Source of the DNA: Saprospiraceae bacterium
GTDB taxonomy: Bacteria; Bacteroidota; Bacteroidia; Chitinophagales; Saprospiraceae
Direction of reading: 5' to 3'
NCBI GenBank assembly: GCA_030728245.1
Contig: JANQZX010000028.1
Coordinates: 1-40,106 of the forward strand
DNA length: 40,106 nt
The position numbers and the translations under genes are program-made. Positions 27,801 to 34,506 of this stretch are shown here, in pieces (within the stretch, counting starts at the first letter, position 1; every line of letters begins with the position of its first letter). The notes beneath the pieces were generated by a model that was given only the letters and a program-made list of their open reading frames with translations, searched no databases and had not been told where the DNA came from.

Positions 27801-28398
27801 CCTGATTTACATCTTCCTGACTAACGCCGGAACCATCGATATTCTCCATGCCCCGGTGTCGCTGAATTTCTATATAAAAGTCATCCCCAAAGAGATCAAT
27901 CCACCATTTAAGCTTATCTTCCGCATCCTCCAGATTTCCCTTTAGAATAGCCTGAGGAATTTCAGCACCAATGCAACAACTCGTTGCAATCAAACCCTCA
28001 TGATATTGCAGTAACAACTCCTTGTCAATTCTGGGAAATTTTCCATATAAACCTTCTATAAAACCTAAAGAACAGAGTTTAGATAAATTTTCGTAACCTA
28101 CCTTGTTTTTAGCTAATAGCAATTGATGATGACGATCATCTTGTTCTCCTTTTGCCCTTGAAAAAGCACGTCTGTGTCTATCCTTAACCAAATAAAATTC
28201 GCAGCCAATAATTGGCTTTATTTTTCTCTTTTTTGCCTCCGACACAAATTTAAAAGCGCCAAACATATTACCATGGTCAGTTAGGGCTACGCCCAACTGC
28301 CCGTCCTGCAGCGCTTTGTCCATCATATCTGAAATAGGAGATGCACCATCTAATAACGAATACTGGGAATGACAATGCAAATGCAAAAAATCAGACAT
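24859..28398 (-). CDS. dnaE: DNA polymerase III alpha subunit
   Basis: The 1179-residue replicative DNA polymerase. The N-terminal PHP domain (about 1-280) begins FLHLHCHSQYSLLDG and retains all nine putative metal ligands: H8, H10, D17, H42, E67, H91, C142, D217 and H219. The polymerase core has GPGRGSAAGSVVAYCTGI and the catalytic PDIDIDFDDEGR (about residues 406-412). A third acidic residue lies in the later KMDFLGLKTL block. A helix-hairpin-helix region and an OB domain (about 990-1090, FVMLAGLVSKVTHKV) follow, then a C-terminal beta-rich domain. Length is like E. coli DnaE (1160). It starts 17 bases after the stop of the DUF2231/cytochrome gene on the same strand. A separate internal promoter is likely for an essential gene. 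Assignment is certain. Confidence 0.97.
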   Translation of the reverse strand: MSDFLHLHCHSQYSLLDGASPISDMMDKALQDGQLGVALTDHGNMFGAFKFVSEAKKRKIKPIIGCEFYLVKDRHRRAFSRAKGEQDDRHHQLLLAKNKVGYENLSKLCSLGFIEGLYGKFPRIDKELLLQYHEGLIATSCCIGAEIPQAILKGNLEDAEDKLKWWIDLFGDDFYIEIQRHRGMENIDGSGVSQEDVNQVLLTFAKKYNLKVIATNDSHYINEEDYLPHDILLCINTNSFISDADRFQFPSSDFYFKTKAEMQTLFKDVPFSLENTMEVFEKVDTLDLARDVLLPAFPMPPEFTDQDSYLRHLTYEGAKKRYPELSAALCERIDFELKVIQNSGYPGYFLIVQDFTSAARKMNVAVGPGRGSAAGSVVAYCTGITNIDPIKYDLLFERFLNPERVSLPDIDIDFDDEGRQKVLDYVIDKYGKNKVAQIVTYGTMAAKLSLRDVGRVMQIPLPEVDKVTKTFPNALNATLSKVLEEKDINAKLKGDLRNEEVEKAYQFRDLSKGDDAIGKMIRTAKRLEGSVRNTGIHACGVVITPDEITKYVPVKVDKDSGMLVTQFDNSVAESAGLLKMDFLGLKTLTIIKNAVKMVNLNHGIDLDMDSIPLTDEKTFKLFQNGETVGIFQYESPGMQKYLKELVPTTFEDLIAMNALYRPGPISYIPNFVSRKHGREKITYDLPIMEEILKDTYGITVYQEQVMLLSQKLAAFTKGEADVLRKAMGKKQKSVLDTMLPKFLSGGKENGHPELVLLKIWGDWEAFASYAFNKSHSTCYAFVAFQTAYLKAHFPAEFMAAVLTNNKGNISDVTFFLQECRRMGQPVLGPNINESGSDFTANKNGAVRFGLVALKGVGEGPVEEILNARSKEGPFTDFFDFMRRMTSQSVGKRVVESLVLSGAFDDCNEAFRSQYFAPSDKYESLIEHATRYGQAIRQGAAGGGLSLFSDTEEIMIPEPVFPPVSDWNLLEKLRREEEVTGFFISGHPLDDYHYEIKQFTTCSLDSLANHQQRPFVMLAGLVSKVTHKVSKNGNGWGVFEVSDFSGMFEFRLFGTEYQQFKFLLDEGMTVFLKGKFQAGWRDQGMEFKLLEVTLLEDIAAKLTKNVTLRLPLEGINSSLINDLELLIKNEKGAHTVKIDVIDRSTKSKVSFSMKDKKIHANTQLIRKLEKMGIECILNVT

Positions 28399-28415
28399 TA
28401 GACTATATTTTAATT

Positions 28416-30581
28416 TTACTTACTAAAGAACACCTCATCAATAAAAACCCAACCTTTGTCTCCCTTACCGGGGTGGAATACTGGTAATTTATCCACATTT
28501 TTGACAATCACTTTGAAATATCTGGTTGGTTTTTTCACCTCCAATATAACGGCACTTGTCCCAACTTCGTTTAATTTTTCCTTAACTAAAATGGGGAGAA
28601 CTTCCTTTTTAATTAACTTCATATTCCTTTCACTATCCCCACCCCACAGTTCAACATATTGAGGAGCAAGAATATAGCTTTGAACATTTATTCCATAATG
28701 TACAGAAACAAAACGGATATCAGCGGCATCTTCTGGCTTAAATCTGAATAATGTCTCCATCGGTTTATTCTTATATCCCAGCCAATTTCCCGCTCTGAAT
28801 TGATCTATTTTACCCAAACTATTATCTGTCAGACTCTGTACTCCAGCCCCTAAATACTCAGGTTCAGGGCTGGTCAACCATCTGGTACTGTCAGGTTTTA
28901 ATCCTGCTTTAAAGAAGGAAAAAGTATAGGTGGGGCTTGAGATCCAGCCAGGTTTAAAGATTTTGACTGAAAGAGTAACTGGTTTGGAAAAAACAAGAGG
29001 ATGCGAATAGATTGGACTAGATAAAGAGTCAGGTTCGCTGCCGTCTTCTGTATAACGAATAATCGCACCTGGTATCGATTTTTTAAACCTAATACTATCA
29101 TTTTCCATTAAAACCAACGATTTATTTTCGAGTATCGGGCCATTCAGAGGTAAAATATCCGTTGAACTTGGTGAAAATCCAAAATACCATTTAATGTTTT
29201 TATACTTCTTTACAATGTCCTGATACTCTGCTTCTGTGATATTGGTATGCCAAAGATATACTTCTTCTAAAGATTTCATTGAAGCTAAAAAAGGAACGGA
29301 TTTTTTTGAAATATCGGTTCCAGACAAACTCAATACTCTTATTTTATTTAATTTTTTTAAACTGGGAATTCCCTTATCTGTAATATCAGTTTGATTCAAA
29401 ATCAGCTTTTCAAGATTTGGAAACAGCGTTATCATGCTAAGATCCTCATCCCTAATGGGCATTTTACTTAAATTGATTTGAATGATTTGCTCTTTTGCTG
29501 CACTTAATTTATCAAGTTTACTTATTTCAAACGATTTCGCTATAAAAAAATCTGCCTTTAAGGCGGGAGACTCATTAGCAATTTGTCTAACTACAGTAAA
29601 AGCATCATTCAAGGAGGCTAATTTTTTACTGGAAAGGAAAGGGAATGAATATTTCCTTTCTTTTGAGCTTGATTGTAAGAGTAACTCTTTATCAGCAAAT
29701 AGGGCATGATTTTGCTGAATAGACGCCAATATCTCGTTGGTATTTCCACCCGCATTTATCCAGTTTTTTAGTATAACCATTTCCTGAGGCTCCAGTGGTT
29801 CCTTTCCCCTTGGAGGCATGTGTTCCTTGTCTGTAATTGGTAAATCAATACGTTGAACCATTTCTGCCAGCATTTCATTGAAATTCGTATGTTTTGCGAC
29901 CCAAACATCAGACGTAGTATTAGGATTAGAGGCAAGGATTAAGCCCCCTTTTGCCTTATCTTTTTTATGGCATGACACACATTTTTTCTCTAAAATAGGT
30001 CTGACTGCCAGCTGGAAATAAGCTGTAGAATCAGTAATTACAGCCTGGACATCTTCTTCAATCTTTATTTTGTCTGGAAAATTCAGATAATCAGCACCGT
30101 GGGTTAACGAACCTCCTGCATGGCCGGCAAAAGACATCAATGCTAATCCAAAGAATTGTAAATACGTCCAGTAGGGTTTAACTTTTTCAAGATTTGTAAA
30201 TGCCCACCAGGAAAACCAAGTAAAGAAAGATAAAGCGACCCCACTCCATAAATGATTTCTGAGCATTACGGCATCATAATCCTGACCTTTAGAGAGAAAT
30301 AAGCCCAATAAGGCGGTAAAAACACTGGAAACAGCTGAAAGAGAAAGAGTTAATTCGTAAATCTCATTAAATGAACTTCCTGAAAATTTCCCTTTAAATA
30401 ACCATAAAATAATAGAAAAACTAGCAATGCCTATGGGCAAATGCAGTAAAAGCGGATGAAAATGACCTGTCCAGGAAAGAAAGGTCGGTAAAACCATTTT
30501 GTTCGCTGAAATAGCCAGAAAAAAGAGGAGAAAATTAGCTCCAATGAGGATATTACTAATCCAGGATTTATATCCCTGCAT
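28416..30581 (-). CDS. Multidomain DUF2231 membrane/cytochrome c protein with LRR and CHB_HEX_C-like modules
   Basis: A 721-residue mosaic protein. Residues 1-165 hold four to five membrane helices of DUF2231 type with conserved His (H40, H42, H47, H110, H154, H161) that could bind b-type haem. Residues 185-285 are a planctomycete-type cytochrome c domain with CVSCH (201-205) and HMPPRGKEPL, where the Met may be the second haem ligand. Residues about 365-465 look like leucine-rich repeats (LEKLILNQTDITDKGI, IRVLSLSGTDISKKSV). Residues about 495-555 resemble the chitobiase C-terminal module (IRYTEDGSEPDSLSSPIYS). The remainder is a discoidin-like beta domain. It is the last gene of the cytochrome/DUF1501 cassette. 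It would anchor the system in the inner membrane and pass electrons, but the substrate is unknown. Confidence 0.75.
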   Translation of the reverse strand: MQGYKSWISNILIGANFLLFFLAISANKMVLPTFLSWTGHFHPLLLHLPIGIASFSIILWLFKGKFSGSSFNEIYELTLSLSAVSSVFTALLGLFLSKGQDYDAVMLRNHLWSGVALSFFTWFSWWAFTNLEKVKPYWTYLQFFGLALMSFAGHAGGSLTHGADYLNFPDKIKIEEDVQAVITDSTAYFQLAVRPILEKKCVSCHKKDKAKGGLILASNPNTTSDVWVAKHTNFNEMLAEMVQRIDLPITDKEHMPPRGKEPLEPQEMVILKNWINAGGNTNEILASIQQNHALFADKELLLQSSSKERKYSFPFLSSKKLASLNDAFTVVRQIANESPALKADFFIAKSFEISKLDKLSAAKEQIIQINLSKMPIRDEDLSMITLFPNLEKLILNQTDITDKGIPSLKKLNKIRVLSLSGTDISKKSVPFLASMKSLEEVYLWHTNITEAEYQDIVKKYKNIKWYFGFSPSSTDILPLNGPILENKSLVLMENDSIRFKKSIPGAIIRYTEDGSEPDSLSSPIYSHPLVFSKPVTLSVKIFKPGWISSPTYTFSFFKAGLKPDSTRWLTSPEPEYLGAGVQSLTDNSLGKIDQFRAGNWLGYKNKPMETLFRFKPEDAADIRFVSVHYGINVQSYILAPQYVELWGGDSERNMKLIKKEVLPILVKEKLNEVGTSAVILEVKKPTRYFKVIVKNVDKLPVFHPGKGDKGWVFIDEVFFSK

Positions 30582-30602
30582 ATAATTAAATATAAAAGTT
30601 TA

Positions 30603-32057
30603 TCAGGCAATAATACCGGGAATTACTTTCCCGGCAACGTCAGTTAATCGAAATCTTCTTCCTAAATGTTTGTAGATCAACTTTTCATGATCCAATCCCA
30701 GAAGATGAAGTACCGTTGCGTGAAAATCGTGAACGTGGACTGGGTCCTTAACGATATTATAGCCAAATTCATCCGTTTCACCATAAGAAATACCCGGTTT
30801 AACGCCTCCACCAGCCATCCAGATGGAAAAACAACGGGGATGATGATCTCTACCATAATTATCTTCCGAGAAATTCCCCTGGCAAAAATTAGTTCTGCCA
30901 AATTCTCCACCCCAAATGACTAAGGTTTCATCTAATAAACCACGTTGTTTTAAATCTTGCACTAACGCTGCGGAAGCTCTGTCAACATCCATTGCTTGCC
31001 CGGACATTTCATTATATAAATTTCCGTGTTGATCCCAACCCTGGTGATATAATTGAACGAATCTAACACCTGATTCTGATAATCTGCGAGCAAGAAGGCA
31101 ATTAGCAGCATAAGTTCCTGGAACCATAGACTCTGCGCCATACATATTAACAATGTAGTCTGGTTCCTTTGATAAATCCATCATTTCAGGAACGGCCGTT
31201 TGCATACGGTAGGCCATTTCATACTGTTGAACACGAGATTGAATTTCGGGATCGCCGAATTCTTTATAATTTTCGTCATTCAGCATAGCCAGCTTATCCA
31301 ACATTTTCCTTCTGGTTACGGCATCGACACCATCTGGATTTTCCAGATATAAAATAGGTTCATCACTATTACTGAACTGGACCCCCTGATGCACACTATC
31401 GAGAAAACCATTTGTCCATAATTTGGAATAGACCCCCTGGCCATTACCTTTTCCCCTTGATAGCAATACTGAATAGGCAGGCAGATTTGAATTTTCGCTT
31501 CCAAGACCATAACTCAACCAGGCACCCATACTAGGTCTATTGCCTTGTTGAGCACCCGACTGGAAAAAAGTTAATGCAGGATCATGATTTATAGCCTCGG
31601 TATGGAGTGTTTTTACTACGCAAATATCATCTGCAATCTTTGCAATATTGGGAAAGATTTCAGAGATCCAGGTACCATTTTGGCCGTACTGATTAAAGGC
31701 AAATTTAGAACCCACCAAAGGGAATTTATCCTGCCCCGAGGTCATACCTGTCAATCGCTGAGCACCTCGTATAGAAGCAGGCAACTCCTGACCAACCATT
31801 TTATTTAACAACGGTTTGTAATCGAAGGATTCCAATTGAGAAGGTGCTCCATTCTGAAACAGATAGATAACCCTTTTCGCTTTGGGAGCAAAATGAGGGA
31901 TCCCAGCCATAATAGATTCTTCCAATGACTTTTTTGGTGAAAATAAATCTTTTGTTAACAAGGTACCTAACGCTGCACTACCAAGGCCAACACTTAATTT
32001 GCCTAAAAAGTGTCTGCGCGTAACATGCTGTTGATTTTCGAAAAATGGATTTGACAT
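30603..32057 (-). CDS. DUF1501 family Tat-exported protein
   Basis: A 484-residue protein with an N-terminal twin-arginine signal (TRRHFLGKLSVGLGSAALGTLL, with the pair R14-R15), so it is exported folded, perhaps with a bound cofactor or metal. The rest matches DUF1501, a relative of the alkaline-phosphatase/sulfatase fold. Landmarks are RVIYLFQNGAPSQLESFDYKP, GTWISEIFPNIAKIADDICVVKTLHTEAINHDPA, and LYHQGWDQHGNL. LVIWGGEFGRT, YGRDHHPRCFSIWMAGGGVK and the C-terminal DFHATVLHLLGLDHEKL follow. Asp and His residues in these blocks resemble metal ligands. DUF1501 genes are typically paired with DUF1549/DUF1553 genes in Planctomycetes. Here the partner gene lies four bases upstream in the same direction. 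Reaction and substrate are unknown. Confidence 0.88.
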   Translation of the reverse strand: MSNPFFENQQHVTRRHFLGKLSVGLGSAALGTLLTKDLFSPKKSLEESIMAGIPHFAPKAKRVIYLFQNGAPSQLESFDYKPLLNKMVGQELPASIRGAQRLTGMTSGQDKFPLVGSKFAFNQYGQNGTWISEIFPNIAKIADDICVVKTLHTEAINHDPALTFFQSGAQQGNRPSMGAWLSYGLGSENSNLPAYSVLLSRGKGNGQGVYSKLWTNGFLDSVHQGVQFSNSDEPILYLENPDGVDAVTRRKMLDKLAMLNDENYKEFGDPEIQSRVQQYEMAYRMQTAVPEMMDLSKEPDYIVNMYGAESMVPGTYAANCLLARRLSESGVRFVQLYHQGWDQHGNLYNEMSGQAMDVDRASAALVQDLKQRGLLDETLVIWGGEFGRTNFCQGNFSEDNYGRDHHPRCFSIWMAGGGVKPGISYGETDEFGYNIVKDPVHVHDFHATVLHLLGLDHEKLIYKHLGRRFRLTDVAGKVIPGIIA

Positions 32058-32061
32058 TACA

Positions 32062-34386
32062 TCAGGTTTTTGAAATAGATTCTTCCAAATTATAAATCGT
32101 TAAAATAGTAAGCGCTAAAGCAGCCACTTCATTTTTATCCTTCAGTTTTTCGTGCGGATACTCCCCTTGATCTAAAACCTTTTCCGCTTGCCCCGCCTTA
32201 GATAAAAAATATTTATATTGCTCTTTATAAAAATCTGCCAGAGCGCTTACTTCATTTGATTTTGCCTTTCTACACACAATTCTTCTGAATGCCACGCCGA
32301 TGAGGTCATCCACATTCCCATTCTTTTCAACGATTAATTTTTCAGCAAATACTCTGGCTGCCTCGTTAATCATAGGGTCATTCAATAAAATAAGCGCTTG
32401 AAGTGGGGTATTTGTTCTTGATCTGCTAATTTCACATTGGTCGCGTGGGGGACCATCAAAAGTTAACATAGATGGAGGAGGTGCTGTTCGTTTTATGAAA
32501 TTATAAATCCCCCTGCGATATAGTGATTTTCCATGATCTTGAATATAGGTAGCTAATTGTCCTCTTCCTGAAGTCGTTGACTCCCAAATACCGTCCGGTT
32601 GATATGATTTTACCGAAGGTCCTCCAATCTCAGGAATAAGAAGTCCAGAAGATGCCAAAATTAAATCTTTAATTAGTTCCGCAGGAAGTCTTAATCTCGG
32701 GGCCCTTGAAAGCCAAATATTTTCAGGATCTTTTTTAATATTTTCCTGGCTCACATTAGCTGCCTGTTGATAAGTAGCAGAGCTTACAATCTGTCTCACC
32801 AACCTCTTAATATCCCAATTATGCTCTTTAAAATCAACCGCTAACCAATCAAGTAAGGCAAGATGGGACGGTAAATCACCTTGTAACCCAAAATCTCCAG
32901 AAGTTTTCACCAAACCCCTTCCAAAAAAGTTTTCCCATACTCTATTCACAAAAACTCTGGCCACCAAAGGATTATTATCGTCAAACATCCAATCAGATAG
33001 CCCTTTCCTGTTTGGACTAAACTTCAGGGTATCATAAGGTAAAACCGCCTCGGGGAGTCCAAAACCTACTGTTCTGTCAGGTTGGTCATATTGCCCTCTT
33101 CTCAAAATATGGGTCGGCCTTCTTTGTTCTAAATCTTTCATGACCATAACTGAAACAGTGGTATCCTGAAGATTTATAAATTTGAGGAGCTCATTAACCT
33201 CCTTTTTTGAGATTTTTATTAATGGGGGATCAGCTAATGAACCCAGCGAAATATCTCCAACGAGTCCTTTTTCATCGACCTGATTAAAAAAAGCAAACGT
33301 TTTGAAGTATTCTTCCTGAGAAATAGGGTCGTATTTATGGTCATGGCATTTGGCACATTCCATGGTTAATCCCAGAAAGGATTTTGAGAAGGTATTGGTT
33401 CTATCTGTAACATATTCCGTTCTATACTCCTCCTGAATGACGCCCCCTTCCTGCGTGATTTTATGATTTCTATTAAAGCCGGTGGCTAAAATAGCTTCTT
33501 TATTATTGGGCGCTATAAAATCACCTGCAATTTGCCAGGAGACAAATTTTTTATAGGAATAATTCTTATTGAAGGCATGAATGACCCAATCACGCCAAGG
33601 CCACATCGTCCTTAAACCGTCATCCTGATATCCGTGACTATCTGCATACCTAGCCAAATCCATCCAGGAAATTGCCATTTTTTCACCATAATGAGGAGAA
33701 GCTAAAAGTTTGTTAACTTCCTTTTTATAATTTTCAGTAGATGGATCTTTTAAAAAATCTTCTTGATCCTTAATATTGGGTAGCAAACCTGTCAAATCCA
33801 AGCTAATACGCTTAAGTAAACGTTCAGGGTCAGCTTGATCTGAAGGAGATAAACCCCTTTTCTCCATTTCAGCCAATACGAAATAATCAATTTCGTTTTT
33901 AGGCCAATTTTTTTTCTTTACCTTAGGAATTTCGGCTTTTTTCGGAGGCAAAAATGCCCAATGAGGCTTGTAAACGGCTCCCTGATCAATCCATTTACCT
34001 AATATTTCAATTTCATCAGCTGTCAAAGCTAAATTAGCCTTCGGAGGAGGCATTAATAATTCTGGATCCTCGCTAATAATTCTTAACCATACGCCGGATT
34101 TAGTCCTATCCTTAGGTTTAATTCCATGCATCGAAGGATTTTCCTTCAATGAAGCATAGGCGCTATCCGCTATATCAAGTCTTAGCCCCCCCTGCCTTGC
34201 TTTTGCATCTGGGCCATGACAGGCGAAACATTTATCTGAAAGAATAGGCCTTACATGTAAATTATAATCAACTAACTCCGTGCTGTCGGAAGTATTACTA
34301 CTGGTAAAGTTATATAAAACAGTGCCAATTACACATACTAATCCAACGCTTCCAATGATTACCAATTTGTTCTTTAGCATCTTCAT
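32062..34386 (-). CDS. PSD1-type protein: planctomycete cytochrome c, DUF1549 and DUF1553 domains
   Basis: A 774-residue extracytoplasmic protein. A single N-terminal membrane segment (LVIIGSVGLVCVIGTVLYNF) is followed by the PSCyt1 domain with the haem site CFACH (about residues 53-57) and LLMPPPKANLAL. Then comes DUF1549 (PHWAFLPPKK, RRISLDLTGLLP-like KRISLDLTGLLPN, SWMDLARYADSHGYQDD), which carries a second haem site, CAKCH, in GLTMECAKCHDHKYDPIS. DUF1553 closes the protein (PLVARVFVNRVWENFFGRGLVKTSGDFGLQG, RRGIYNFIKRTAPPPSMLTFDGPPRD, RTNTPLQALILLNDP). Many relatives have a LamG-like insert; this one does not. The frame could start at 34419; Met 34386 is preferred because it begins the signal anchor. 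It is first in a tight cassette with the DUF1501 gene. Role is unknown. Confidence 0.88.
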   Translation of the reverse strand: MKMLKNKLVIIGSVGLVCVIGTVLYNFTSSNTSDSTELVDYNLHVRPILSDKCFACHGPDAKARQGGLRLDIADSAYASLKENPSMHGIKPKDRTKSGVWLRIISEDPELLMPPPKANLALTADEIEILGKWIDQGAVYKPHWAFLPPKKAEIPKVKKKNWPKNEIDYFVLAEMEKRGLSPSDQADPERLLKRISLDLTGLLPNIKDQEDFLKDPSTENYKKEVNKLLASPHYGEKMAISWMDLARYADSHGYQDDGLRTMWPWRDWVIHAFNKNYSYKKFVSWQIAGDFIAPNNKEAILATGFNRNHKITQEGGVIQEEYRTEYVTDRTNTFSKSFLGLTMECAKCHDHKYDPISQEEYFKTFAFFNQVDEKGLVGDISLGSLADPPLIKISKKEVNELLKFINLQDTTVSVMVMKDLEQRRPTHILRRGQYDQPDRTVGFGLPEAVLPYDTLKFSPNRKGLSDWMFDDNNPLVARVFVNRVWENFFGRGLVKTSGDFGLQGDLPSHLALLDWLAVDFKEHNWDIKRLVRQIVSSATYQQAANVSQENIKKDPENIWLSRAPRLRLPAELIKDLILASSGLLIPEIGGPSVKSYQPDGIWESTTSGRGQLATYIQDHGKSLYRRGIYNFIKRTAPPPSMLTFDGPPRDQCEISRSRTNTPLQALILLNDPMINEAARVFAEKLIVEKNGNVDDLIGVAFRRIVCRKAKSNEVSALADFYKEQYKYFLSKAGQAEKVLDQGEYPHEKLKDKNEVAALALTILTIYNLEESISKT

Positions 34387-34506
34387 ATTTATTCTACTGT
34401 AATATGCGTAAAATTTCAATAATTAAAAAATTCAATTCCTTTTTAAAGAAAAAATTATTATACTTGCATATTATTCATAATACATAAATTATTAATAAAC
34501 AATTAT

